This document shows, one piece after another, positions 25,741 through 36,442 of a stretch of DNA of 64,000 nucleotides; within the stretch, counting starts at the first letter, position 1, and each line of letters begins with the position of its first letter. The stretch is taken from the NCBI GenBank assembly GCA_964036155.1, contig OZ038423.1:11051249-11115248 (forward strand). The letters are read 5' to 3'. The notes under the pieces were generated by a model, which made no database searches, was not told the origin of the DNA, and saw nothing but the letters and a program-made list of their open reading frames with translations. The position numbers were made by a program, and so were the translations under genes. The DNA comes from Diploscapter coronatus. Taxonomy: Eukaryota; Nematoda; Chromadorea; Rhabditida; Rhabditidae.

Positions 25741-28371
25741 TAAAAATAAGGAAAAAACGTAAAAAGGATAAAATTCAGCAAGAAACATAACATCATTTTT
25801 CATCATATTGTTTCGTCTAAAATTGAATTTGTAAAAATTTGCAGTTTCCCCAAAAATTGCAAAATCTTGGCACGTTTTTACCATCGCCCTTCTAACGAGT
25901 TTATCTAAATTCGGTTATATTTGGGAGGGTCTAAAACCAAAAGAAAAGGAAACCAGACTATAACTTCCTTCAAAACTGGCGAAATTTCGATTTTTAAAAT
26001 GAAATCTTCAAATTTTATTTTTTTTGCAAAAGTACTTTGAAAGGTCATTTGAATGCTAAATATTCTTAACTTACCTTTTAATCTTTCTTTAAATCTAGTC
26101 CAGATTTCATATATTCCCCTACTCTTATCTGGATTTTCAGATTTCGAGATTTCTCGGCCCGCCCCCTTTTTCGGAGTCCCCTCGCCATCAGCTTTTCAGT
26201 ATATTCCCGGGGGCATCTTTTATATGTCGGTATTGGTCCGGGAAATAGCATTTGAATTTTCGAGAGAAAAGGAAAGAAAATATGGAAGAGATAAAAAAAT
26301 TGTATAGAGAAACGAGAGAGGCAGAGATAATGATTTAAATAAATAGTATGTAAAATTGAGAGCAAAAGAAGCAGAAATAGGACATAGTATTGAATTTTGA
26401 GAAAGTTAGAGAGAAAATATGGAAAAGAGACATAGTGCGGAGATTGAAGAGAGTGGAGAAAGACAAAGAATAGGAAAACTTTGAAGTGCCGAAACGACGC
26501 TGTGACGCGCCTCCAGGATTTTAGCTATTTTGAACATAATATTCCATGTTTTTCAGGAGAAAAGGAGTACTGTAGCTTTATTTAGGAAGAACTTTTGGAT
26601 CATATTATTGAATCTTTTATGCTAATTTTTAACGATCATTTATTAGGTAAAAATTTTCTACGCGTTAGTAATAATTTTAAAGTCATTTATGATTGAAAAC
26701 TTTATCAATTTGATACAAATTTCATTCTTTTCTTAATTCATCACCATGCTAACGATTCAGATTTAGACATTTTAAAATATTCTTTAAGATTACGGTAATT
26801 TTCGGCAATCTGAAAAAATAGTCGCCCAAAAATGACTAATTTGAGGGAAATACTGTGCGGTAAAGACTTTCGTTTCAATGCTATTTCATCAAAAGTGGCT
26901 ACTTTTGCAAATTACAGTAGTTTTCCATGTTAGTATATTTTACTAACGCCCAAAAATTAGGCGCTGCTTCCTTAACTCCTTGGCCCATTTGTGATCCGGA
27001 AATCTGATAGATTTCGGGGGCTATTTTTCTCCGCCTAAAATATCGAATTTCGAGATCTGCTTTTCCTTGAAATGTCTTTCATTTTGGGGCGCCATTTATC
27101 TAAGAAATGCTAAATTTTTAAATTTCTAAGAAAATGACGTATCTCATATATTTATTCCGAAAAGCAGCTCCTTTTGTTTACGTATACAATGTGATTTTTG
27201 TACATTGTTGTTCACAAGAAAATGTCTAAAGTTTTTATATGTTTCCTAAGAAATCAATTAATTTCTCTGTAGATAACATCAAATTTTCCGTTTTCGAATG
27301 ACAAAATCTATGATTTCTTCAAAATGTTTATCGTGTTTTGTTAATTTTACCATTCGCAATTCCATCAAAATTTGAAAGTCTGACCCGGAATCTCAAAGGA
27401 AAAGCACTCTTTGAAGTCTTCCTTTAGAAAGAGCTTCTTCACAATTAAGACACTTCTTTCTTTCTCCAACTCTATGTATTCCGTCACTATTTCTCCCCTT
27501 TTCTGCTTTTCTGATTTATTTTTTCAGTGCTATTCTCCCTATTCTATTGTTCACGTTCTCTAACTCAAGATCTCTTTTTATCTATGAAAATCGCACATTA
27601 TTTCGTGAAATCTTGAAATTTTGCACTTTCATATGAGAAATCAATACATAAACTCCAGAATCCCTTTTATACCATTTTTGGTAGCTCGACCAACCAAAAG
27701 TGGGTCTTCGTAACTATAAAAAATGGTAGTCTTGAAAAGTCGACCTCGAAAATCGTACTTACCCAATTCTTTCTGATGTCCTTGATTCTGCATTCAGGTA
27801 ATACCCAGTCTCAGTCACCTCGAGTATTGAAGTTTACCATTTCGAATATGCTAGCCCGTTCTATTCGCCTATTTCTTAACACGAGAAAAGGGGTCTTCTG
27901 GTATCCTTAACTGTCTGTTTCCTTGTGCTCTCTCACTACCTCGTTGTATTTCCTTAATGGTCTTGGAGTCAGATCCGTGAGAATTTTCAACGCGTCTCCA
28001 TTTCAAGATTAGAAGGATTTCAGAAGCTCTCCTAAAGTTTCCGCCTGGTATACAAATTTTTTATGCCTGAAATTTTTGGTCTCTTTTCAAAAAAATATTT
28101 TTGGACCTGGTTTTCATCAAAATCATGCAATTTTATTTAAGAATTTCACTGTTAAAACTAAATCTTCACTATGGAAAAATTGATCTTCACTATAACGAAG
28201 ATGGTCTTCACCGATATATAATTCCCTTTTCTGGAAAATGACCATTATTCTAAAATTTATCATTTTTAATGTTGAATTTCTCACTGAAAAACTGATCTTC
28301 ACCAAAATTTAAATCTTTTCCACAAAACTGGAATTTTGCCCCTTACCCATCCTGAGGTTAGGTTATTTTAC

Positions 28372-28437
28372 TCTCTCTCTCTCTTGCCTCTCCTCTTTAT
28401 TTGATTCGGTGTTCCTATATCTTTTTCTCTATCGGAC
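28372..28437. repeat. Pyrimidine tract with (CT)n
   Basis: TCTCTCTCTCTCTC followed by CT-rich sequence, and by GGACTATTTCGCC at about 28442. A member of the dispersed pyrimidine-tract family. Confidence 0.45.
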
Positions 28438-28771
28438 TCTCGGACTATTTCGCCGCCCTCTGACACTGCGGAAATCAGCGTCTTCCTTTGCCGAAGGATT
28501 CGACGGCGAGAAGCGAAGGTCCTCAAATCAAAAGACACAGAATCGAAACGCCTAGAAGTCATTATTGATTCAGCCCTATTTTCTGTCTGGAATAATTGAT
28601 TGTTCTAGAACAAACTGCCTAATTTCTGGCATCGAATTTGTTAGTCCAGAGTTTTATACTAGACCACTTCTAATCCAGAGAAATTGATTTGAAAATACTA
28701 AAATTCATTCTATGAATCTATAAATCTTGGAATTTTGGAAAATTCGAAAAACCTGGGAAGTTCTGGAAGAA

Positions 28772-28930
28772 ATGTCCTGGTTCCGGAACATGACGTCGTT
28801 TTTCGACGACCCCAACATAATGATCGAGGACGATTCAAACGACTATGCGGAATATTTGATCCGCAAAGCTATGCAGAACCGGACCCGACCGAATTATGCA
28901 GCTTCTTCATTACTTCAGGCCTTTGCGGGG
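28772..28930 (+). CDS. Unassigned coding exon, 53 codons
   Basis: An ATG opens 53 codons that begin MSWFRNMTSFFDDPN and end SSLLQAFAG at a phase-0 donor (GTAACT). Base composition is exon-like (GC-richer than its surroundings). It could splice to the segment after CTGCAG at 29160, adding GKVGGTLC and a stop for a 61-aa protein. It could also splice to the GOPC start exon at 31672, which also opens in phase 0, giving a GOPC isoform with a longer N-terminus. I recognise no family and cannot decide between these. No signal peptide or membrane segment is present. Confidence 0.4.
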
Positions 28931-29423
28931 GTAACTTTTAGAAAAAATGGATTTTTCCGGAACTGATCATATTTCCTTATGATTTCTGTGACTTTTTGAA
29001 GAGGAATTCATCTTGTCTCTTATCATATTAAGATTTAAGATTCTAAATTTGATGGAGTACAGCCTTAGATAACGATTTAAATATATTTTATAAAAGTTCA
29101 GCTTTGATCCTCTTTTATCTAGCGATTTCAATGAATTGATTTACGATACCCAGCTGCAGGGAAAAGTGGGTGGGACTTTGTGCTGAGTTCCAAGCTTAAA
29201 CAGAACGATTAATTTTGCCGTCACGAGCCTGGATTTTAGTGTAAAATCCGGCATTTCGGACTTTATATTATATCTTTTCTTTACTACTCATTTATTATCA
29301 TTATCCTAGTCAAAAATTTAAAATTTGGGAAGAAAAACCTAACTTTCTATATATTTTTCTCAAGTTTCTAGGGTTCTGATCAATATCCTATCCTCTCATA
29401 AATCTGAATGAATCAGTGTAAAA

Positions 29424-29442
29424 TGTGTGTGTGTGTGTGTGT
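29424..29442. repeat. (TG)9 microsatellite
   Basis: Nine uninterrupted TG units immediately left of the GC-rich island at 29460. Confidence 0.85.
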
Positions 29443-29459
29443 TGTACAAGCCTGAGAAT

Positions 29460-29665
29460 GAAAAGCTCTTACTTCCCTGCGAAAAGCCCTACGAAAAAAG
29501 CAACAGCACCCTGCTTTCCTCCTGCATAATCGAATTTATATCAACCGGGCCGAGGCCCGTACCGCGGAATCCACTTACTACGGGGGAGAGCCCGTAGCGC
29601 ATCGCAAAACACGACCGGTGAATTGCCCATCCGAGATTTTGAATTCGGAACACGAAAAGAGATGA
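29460..29665. other. GC-rich island with hairpins and open frames
   Basis: Markedly GC-richer than its flanks. It contains CGGGCCGAGGCCCG and CTACGGGGGAGAGCCCGTAG, both able to fold into hairpins. On the plus strand one frame is open from about 29460 to a TGA at 29662 (66 codons, including RAEARTAESTYYGGEPVAHR), and another is open up to a TAG at about 29597. No start codon in good context, no convincing acceptor and no known RNA family was recognised. It could be a decayed exon, a structured RNA or transposon debris. Confidence 0.3.
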
Positions 29666-31243
29666 TTCGGTTATTTTGACGCTTTCAAAGACCTGAAACT
29701 CGAAGCAAGAGTTCTTAGTTTCCTAAAATTTCAGCGCTAGAATATGCAAGAACCGCGATATTTTGGGAGCTCTAAATCTCTGAATGTCATTTTTGAGGTT
29801 AGTTTTGAAAAAAATATTGTTGGCTTTAAATTCTATTATCCCGACTAGTAGAAACGCAATAATGGCCTCATTAGATTTACGGGGTAACGACATCATATGA
29901 TCTTAGGGAAAAGACTTCTACTTCCATATTTATAATCGAGTCAAAGAATGTGTCCTTTAAATGGATTTTCTTGATCAATACATATAATTTTTCAACTTTA
30001 TAAAAATTCAAAATTTAGCTATATTATTCTTCCAAAAATCTCATTTCAAATGCATTTGTTTTGCAAAACATCACTATAAATCTCTCGATTATATGTTAAA
30101 GGATATGGGCAAAAACCGACTGACATACATTCATTCATATTTTGGCCCGAAGGCTTTCAGATCTCGCGGTCCTTCTAATTTGATTATACCGAGCCCAGAC
30201 CCGAAAGACCCCTTTTCTTTTCAGCCCGAAATTTGTCTTTCTTATCGAAAAAGTCCCCTGCCTTCATTAAGGCAAACGTCCTATTTTGTAAATTCATTAG
30301 CCAAAAGTTGAAGTTCATTTCAAAATAATGGTCCCTCATCAAAATTCCTATTGAAAACTTTCGGAAAATCAGCCAAGTTTAAAATACGCTCCAGTAATAG
30401 ATATTAGTAGTTTTATATTTAGCAATTGGGCAGATTATTAGAAAGGCCAAATTTGCTATTCTTTGTGCACTGAACTCTATGGGAAAATTCGAAATTTTCA
30501 ATCTGGCTTACACTATTTTAAAATTGTAGCCAATCTCGTGCAAATTGATAATTTCACAACGTCACAAATTGATTTTCTAAATCTCAAATCGATAACGCCG
30601 TATTTCAAACATTTTTGCGTATTTTAATTTTTATATACCAACTAGTTTTACCTTTTTATTCTTAAGCGTAGGTGGAAATAGTGTAATTTATTCGCCTAGA
30701 AATAGTGTCATCACATTATTCTAAGGAAGTCCCCAATCCCGTCTCTTTGTGGAATTTTGTTTATTTCTCTCTTGCCCTTTCAAAAATTTGTAATATCTCT
30801 TTCCTGATTCTTTCCCCTTATTTTGTCATACTATTTCTCCAATTCATTACCTCTTCCTCCCTCCATTTCGTATACTATTTTCGAAATTCCAAATTATATA
30901 TTTTTGCGTCGAAATGTGTGTAAGGATGGATGCGTTTTCGGTAAGACATGGAATTCCTCTAGACAAAACACACCGAGTTCATTAAAATATTTCCCGCGGA
31001 TTGACAAAAATGATATGTTCCAGGCAATTTTAAGATTTTAATCGCCTATTCTTCATCATATGAGATATCTTATTCAGTTAAGTTAAATCTCAGATAAACT
31101 AAATTAATAGTTTAATTTTAAACTTCATGATAAACTATTTTACAATAGCTAAGATATGGCATCCAGATAAATCGAATATTTCTCCGCATATCTTATCATA
31201 TTATCCGATATACCTAATTTTAGATTTAACTAAAATGTTTAAT

Positions 31244-31278
31244 GTCGTATAAAATTCGTTTTGCGTCCCTATGCTTTA
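31244..31278 (+). repeat. 35-bp dispersed repeat, copy 2
   Basis: GTCGTATAAAATTCG...CCCTATGCTTTA, about 390 bp upstream of the GOPC start. It differs from copy 1 at about five positions. Confidence 0.6.
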
Positions 31279-31671
31279 TAACTGTCCAATTATTCCCTTC
31301 TCAATCCTCGTCTTTTGACACTCATTCATCATTTCTGTGCCCTCGGCGAAATTTGCTCGAAAAACGAATAGCTTCGCTTTAAGCCCCGGGCACATTTTTG
31401 GCTTTTTGACCAAAAAAGCTGTTTTCTCAACTAATCTCGTGTTCTTCTGGAAAAGCACTGCATTAGAATTCTGTATATTTTAAATTCCAACTTAAATTTT
31501 GTTTTATCGAAATTCTTACCATCCTTACTAGTGATGTTAAGAATGATATCTTATTATTTGTCATAGCAATTTGATAATATCTAAGATCTGAATTTAGAGT
31601 CACGCCAATATTGTAACACATTTTGATAACGACTCAAAAGTTTATCGTTCTTTTGACATTCCTAAATTCAG

Positions 31672-33665
31672 ATGGACCGACCTGAATCTTTATGGACTGA
31701 ACAATTGGAGAAGGATTTCGACAAGGCCTTCGTTTCCCTGGACCTATTGCTAGGGGAAATCGATAATGATCAAGTATAAAGATTTTCACTTTCAAATTTG
31801 GACTTATAATTCAGGTCGAAATAACCTACGAAGGTCGTCAGAAAATGACGGCTCTGAGTGGTTGCTTTGCTCAGATGATGCACAAATGTCAAGCAATGCT
31901 GCATACGATAGCGAAGAATGAAAAGGTTGGTTTTAAAAAAATATTTTTAAACAAAAATTGGAACAAACATGAACAAATGTTAATTGAAATAATAATTAAA
32001 AGCAAGACTTTAAACAAAACTTAGATTTAAGTTTGATACTTTAGGAGATCAATAACCTCCGACAAGATCTGGCCGAATCTAAAGCCGTACAATTATCCAC
32101 TGAAAAAGAGATGCAGCAATTAATGCTGAAGGTAAAATTAAACTAAGGTAAAAATAAGACAATTAAATTTAGGTTCACAGTTTACAATGTGAGCTTCACG
32201 CTAAAACTGCACCCCACGAGTCGGATATGATTAAGAAGAAATTGGTAAACAACAAAAAATCGAAATAAGATTTAAAGATTAAGATAATTCAGGAATCAGA
32301 GCAGGCCGCCTTCCGGAACGAGATTTTACCTTCGATACGCTCTGAGTGTGAATTAGAACTACTTAGGAAGGACTATGCTAGGCATATAATATGCCAATTT
32401 ACATAAATAGGCATAATTTTCAGACAGAGAAAACTGATATCCGCATTGGAGATCGAAGTTTTCGGAGCTAGATTAGCAGCTAAGTATTTGGATAAGGTAA
32501 ATTTTAGTAAAATAACTACGATTTTAAAAATAAATGCTAAATTAAATTGAAAATTCTACAAATTAGCATAGATTAAACTTTCGAATTTAGGAACTGGCAG
32601 GCAGAATTCAACAGATTCAACTATTGGGAAGGAATATGAGAGGAGTAGAACATGATAGGCTATGGAATCAATTAGAGGCCGAAATTCATTTACATCGACA
32701 TAAAACCGTGATCAGGGCTTGCCGGTGAGTTTTCATTTACAAATTTTTGCTTCTACTTTTACATTTAAGAACATTTTTTATGCTTCATTGCTGATAGCCT
32801 ATTAAATATTTCAAAGAAAAAGCTGACCCTCTTCAAATATTTCTCATTTTAGGGGACGAGGCAACACTAAGCGTCTTCCGATGCCTTCGGAGAGTGTGCA
32901 AAGCTCTCAAAATGGCGTTAGGAAAGGAAATGGAGTTGGCAAAACGAGAAAAGTCATTTTGGACAAAACTCCACAAGAAGGACTGGGTATTTCGATCACG
33001 GTACATTAGGAATTAGCATAAAATGCTAATAATTAAAAAAAAAAAAAATATATATATATATATTCGAATTCAGGGGGGCGCCGAGCACGCCCTGCCAATC
33101 GTGATCTCAGAAATTCAGCCAGGCCAACCTGCGGATAGGTGTGGACAGGTAGATTATACTAATTTTCAGCGTTTTAATTCTAAATATGTTAATTTTCAGG
33201 TCTATGTGGGCGATGCAATTTTAAGTGTGAATGGATATGATTTACGATCGGTAAAACATCAAGAAGCAGTCGATATTTTGAGTTCTCAGGTAATAAAATT
33301 AAAAATTTTATTGAAGTTATAATATTTTAAAAGAATTAAATTAAATTTTAAATATAAAAACGAGACTTAAACATTTAAATGCAGGCCGGTCCATTACATA
33401 TGGAAGTGGTCTTTGTATGTCCCTATGATGACTCAGACGACGAGGGAACTGTTATGATTGAAGATCCATCTGGATTAATGTAAGGTTTTAAAATATTTAA
33501 GTATGAACTAAAAATATTTAAATTTAAAATATGAATCTTTAAAATAAAATTAAAAAACTTAAATTCAGGTTCAACATGTACAATAACGTATGTGAAGATC
33601 AGCCCCCTTCCTCAAGCCGATCTTCAACTCTGTCCAATCATAACTCGGACGATAAATCGACTTAA
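31672..33665 (+). CDS. gopc-1: Golgi-associated PDZ and coiled-coil protein (GOPC/PIST)
   Basis: Twelve exons, 390 codons. GOPC is a Golgi and trans-Golgi scaffold whose PDZ domain binds C-termini of cargo receptors. Residues 1-60 match the conserved start ([20 protein letters not shown], then [18 protein letters not shown]). A coiled coil follows (about 60-235) with [20 protein letters not shown] and [20 protein letters not shown], nearly identical to vertebrate GOPC. The PDZ domain lies at about 268-350, with GLGISIT as the carboxylate-binding loop and [26 protein letters not shown] directly abuts the ATG, fitting a trans-splice acceptor or a cis junction to an upstream exon. Intron 5 (32382-32423) has no GT and must use a GC donor (AG then GCATAT). 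Intron 8 carries an A-run and (TA)n. The next gene starts 485 bp downstream on the same strand, so a shared operon is possible. Confidence 0.97.
33035..33062. repeat. A-run plus (TA)n in GOPC intron 8
   Basis: Fourteen A residues followed by about seven TA units, in the intron just upstream of the exon that starts the PDZ core. Confidence 0.85.
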
Positions 33666-34150
33666 AATCAGCTTATTTGATTTCAAAAATTGTAAAGTTT
33701 AAATTGATCTGTGTTTCTCATACGGGCCAAATTGATATTGCAAAGCTATTGCCGAAATTGATATTTCTGATCTCAAATTTCGTATTTTTCAGTTGTAAAA
33801 ATAGTTTTCCCCTAATTTCTATTGTTCATATTGTTGATTGGGGAGAAAGAGTCGATATTCATGCAGCAATTAGAAATCGAATTCTGGGAGCGAAATAGTG
33901 AGTCACGTAGAAGAGAAACGAGACGAGTAGCGCAATTTTGGATATCGACGTTCTCTCCAATCGATAATACTTCATTTACGGGCTTATTTTGCATTTACTA
34001 GATTGAAAACCAAGTTTCAATGTAATTTTAACCATTTCTGCTAGTCATTGCCCTGAAATTGCATAAAGTTTTTGATCTTCATCAAATTTCCCGCAAAGGA
34101 TTAAATTTGCATGAGAATCCAAAAAGTTTGAAAGAGTGCCATTTACAGAA

Positions 34151-35686
34151 ATGCCAGACAAAATTCCATCGGCACCTCCCAAAGAGGGTGAGATGAAAAC
34201 GCTCATTGGGAATAAGACACCCGTCGAGAATGGTAAGCGACATCATCGGAAAAGACGCTATTTTCATTATGTCATTTAAAACATTCAGGCGAAAATATCG
34301 CCTACGTCAAACTGGACAGTTCCAGGCGCTCCGCGTCGAAGGAGCGAAGAGTTAAACATCTCGGGACGATCAAAGTATGGAGTGACGTCATGACGCCATT
34401 GGAATCATAACGCCCTTTCAGGCGGTGCTCTATCGACCGGACGTTCTATCGACGTTCGATGAGTCGAGCGGCACGTTGGAATACGACATGATTCAGGACG
34501 CCTCCTTTCCGAACTCTCTCATGAAAAGTGCCAAAAAGGTAAACCATGGCATCATAAAAGGAGTACTTTAAAAAGGTCCTTTTCCAGACGCAAATTCCGC
34601 TGTTGCCCGCAGAGGATCGGATGCGCGTACGCCACATGACGCACCACTGCTATCTGCCGCTGCACATCGACGAAACTGACTATGACGTCATCGAGACGTA
34701 AGTAACGTATTTCCTAATGACACCCTTAAAATACCGTCTTTTCAGCGACTTCAACAAACGTATGTCGAAGTACGTCGAGCTCTCGGATTTCACGGGCTTT
34801 TCGGTCGCCGAAGTCGGAGTTGTAAGGCGTTCTTTTAGTGACGTCAGGACGCCGTTTTACGATGACGTATATTCAGAAGGCGCGACGCTGTCTGAATCAC
34901 TTTCTAGAGGCGTTGGTCAAGAACAAGGACGACGACCGAATCCTTCAGATGCGCATGACGTTCAGCACCGACGGCAAGAATACGCTCGAAAATAAGGTGT
35001 TTAAAACTACGTTGTCCTATGAATTTTGCAATGATGTCATCGGAGTCTTATGACGCTTTTTAGCAACTACCGTATTCCGCCTTGGCGAAGCGTCTGGACG
35101 AGATGAAAAAGTGCAGACGCACGAAAGTTACGCTCGGAGAAGCGTTCAGGTGAATATAGACTAGCAAAATGATAAGGCGTCAACTTTTTAGGCGTCACGA
35201 GAGCGCGGTGACCGTGAAGATGGAGAGGGGTGTCGCGAAGCGGCACGCCGATATCGAATTGGCTAAAATTAAGAGGGGTACGGTAGACGAATTAATGCTA
35301 ATTTAAACATTTTTGCACTAATTTTTAGATGACTTCTTCGAACTTCCGCCGCAATGCAACGCGTTTTCGCAGAGCACGTCGAGTCTGGTGGAGTCGACTG
35401 TAAAAAGCGTTAGGGGGAATCAGGTAGAGTGACGCGAGCGTATATCGTTGCGCACCAAAGATTTTGATGCGCAAAGACCGTTTCTCGAGTGACGCCATGA
35501 CGTCATTAAAAGATTCAGAGACGTTTCCGCTCGGTGGATTCCGCTCGTTCGAATTTGTCCCCCGAAAAGGCCCCGCCCACTTTGACCCTGCCACCTCAGA
35601 CTCCGTCTCCTCAAACCACGTCCACTCGGAATGCTCGCTCCCGCTCGCCAGGTCCTAGCAATGTCCAAAATTGTACGATCAATTAA
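34151..35686 (+). CDS. Unrecognised 341-aa protein
   Basis: Ten exons: 34151-34232, 34289-34374, 34422-34538, 34588-34697, 34746-34821, 34877-34996, 35064-35149, 35192-35277, 35329-35423 and 35519-35686. The frame is continuous from ATG to TAA. TTTACAG ends two bases before the ATG, a likely trans-splice acceptor. The product is hydrophilic, with no signal peptide or membrane segment. The middle (about 130-255) is the most structured part, helical and charged, with KARRCLNHFLEALVKNK and ALAKRLDEMKKCRR. The C-terminus (about 287-341) is Pro/Ser/Thr/Arg-rich and probably disordered. Cytosolic or nuclear location is inferred only from composition. I do not recognise the family. Most introns hold GACGTCA- or GGCGTC-like motifs not seen in neighbouring genes. 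The 485-bp gap to GOPC allows an operon. Confidence 0.85.
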
Positions 35687-35721
35687 AATTACGCCATGAT
35701 TCAAGCCAGAACTTCCGTGTC

Positions 35722-35727
35722 AATAAA
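35722..35727 (+). terminator. Polyadenylation signal of the 341-aa gene
   Basis: AATAAA 35 bases after the stop codon. Confidence 0.55.
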
Positions 35728-36442
35728 AGGTTACTTTTGAAGATTTTTTAATCATTTTCTGTAATTTTTGCTTGAAGTGTTTAAAATTTGCTCTGTATTT
35801 CATTTTTGTGGGTGTGGATTATTATAAAAAAAAATCAATTTTTGATGAAATATAAATGATGAGTCTTCAATGTTTCATGTGTCAATGCCGGATTATGATA
35901 ATAAGTCAATTGTTTTCGACGGCTAAAATGAGTCGTTTTTCCGAGGTGAGTAATGAAAAGTCCGCATTTCACTTATATTTATTCAGCCTTAAAATTCGCA
36001 TTTCCCCAATAAAATCATCGGATCGAAAATTTTATTTGTGACCGCAAACTTCCAGATCAATATAAAAGATGCATTATTTCATCATTTCTCGAATTTTTCG
36101 CAAATTATTTTTACCTAAATCAGATGTTTGAAGCGATTTTTAAATTATATCAATCGTTTTTCACGATATATCCAAATACGCGTGGCAAAAATGTCATAAG
36201 AAATGCCAAAACGCAAATGTTTGCTTTAGTTTATGATCAGAATTTCGAACCGGCGTGATTTGAATATTGCACCCCACCGCTCCTTTCCGAGCCTTTTATA
36301 GATTTTATGATCGGCGAGATTTATAAATCTGGGGAATTTTTAGATTCCAACACTATTTCCGGAATTTTTTCTTTGTTAACATTTTTGCCTTTGAAATTTC
36401 AGATCTACTGAAATTGGGATCAACGAAAAGCCACGATAATTT
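35728..36442. other. Intergenic region upstream of the astacin
   Basis: About 0.7 kb with no supported exon. CCTTTTATAG at 36292 and GATTTATAAATC at 36319 are TATA-like and could belong to the astacin promoter, but no element is decisive. Confidence 0.45.

Larger units (their letters stand above)
24339..28771. other. Intergenic region downstream of TRAK
   Basis: About 4.4 kb. It holds the TRAK 3' UTR, a GC-rich hairpin at 24959-25019 (CGAAAAGAGGGGGCG pairing with CGCCCCCTTTTTCCG), a fold-back element at 25134-25740, a repeat of the CCGCCCCCTTTTTC sequence at about 26158-26177, purine- and pyrimidine-rich tracts at 26225-26470, 27420-27500 and 28370-28440, and four GATCTTCAC-type motifs at 28158-28303. 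I see no supported exon. Confidence 0.5.
28931..31671. other. Region between the 28.8-kb exon and GOPC
   Basis: About 2.7 kb, mostly AT-rich. It contains a (TG)9 run, a GC-rich island at 29460-29665 with hairpins, a pyrimidine-rich tract with CATACTATTTCTCC near 30830, and copy 2 of the 35-bp repeat at 31244. AGTTAAATCTCAGATAAAC-type sequence at 31075-31215 is AT-rich and unremarkable. No confident gene. Confidence 0.5.

Noticed and set aside
26053..26365. Open frames on both strands around 26.1-26.3 kb
   Set aside because: Overlap purine- and pyrimidine-rich low-complexity sequence; no homology.
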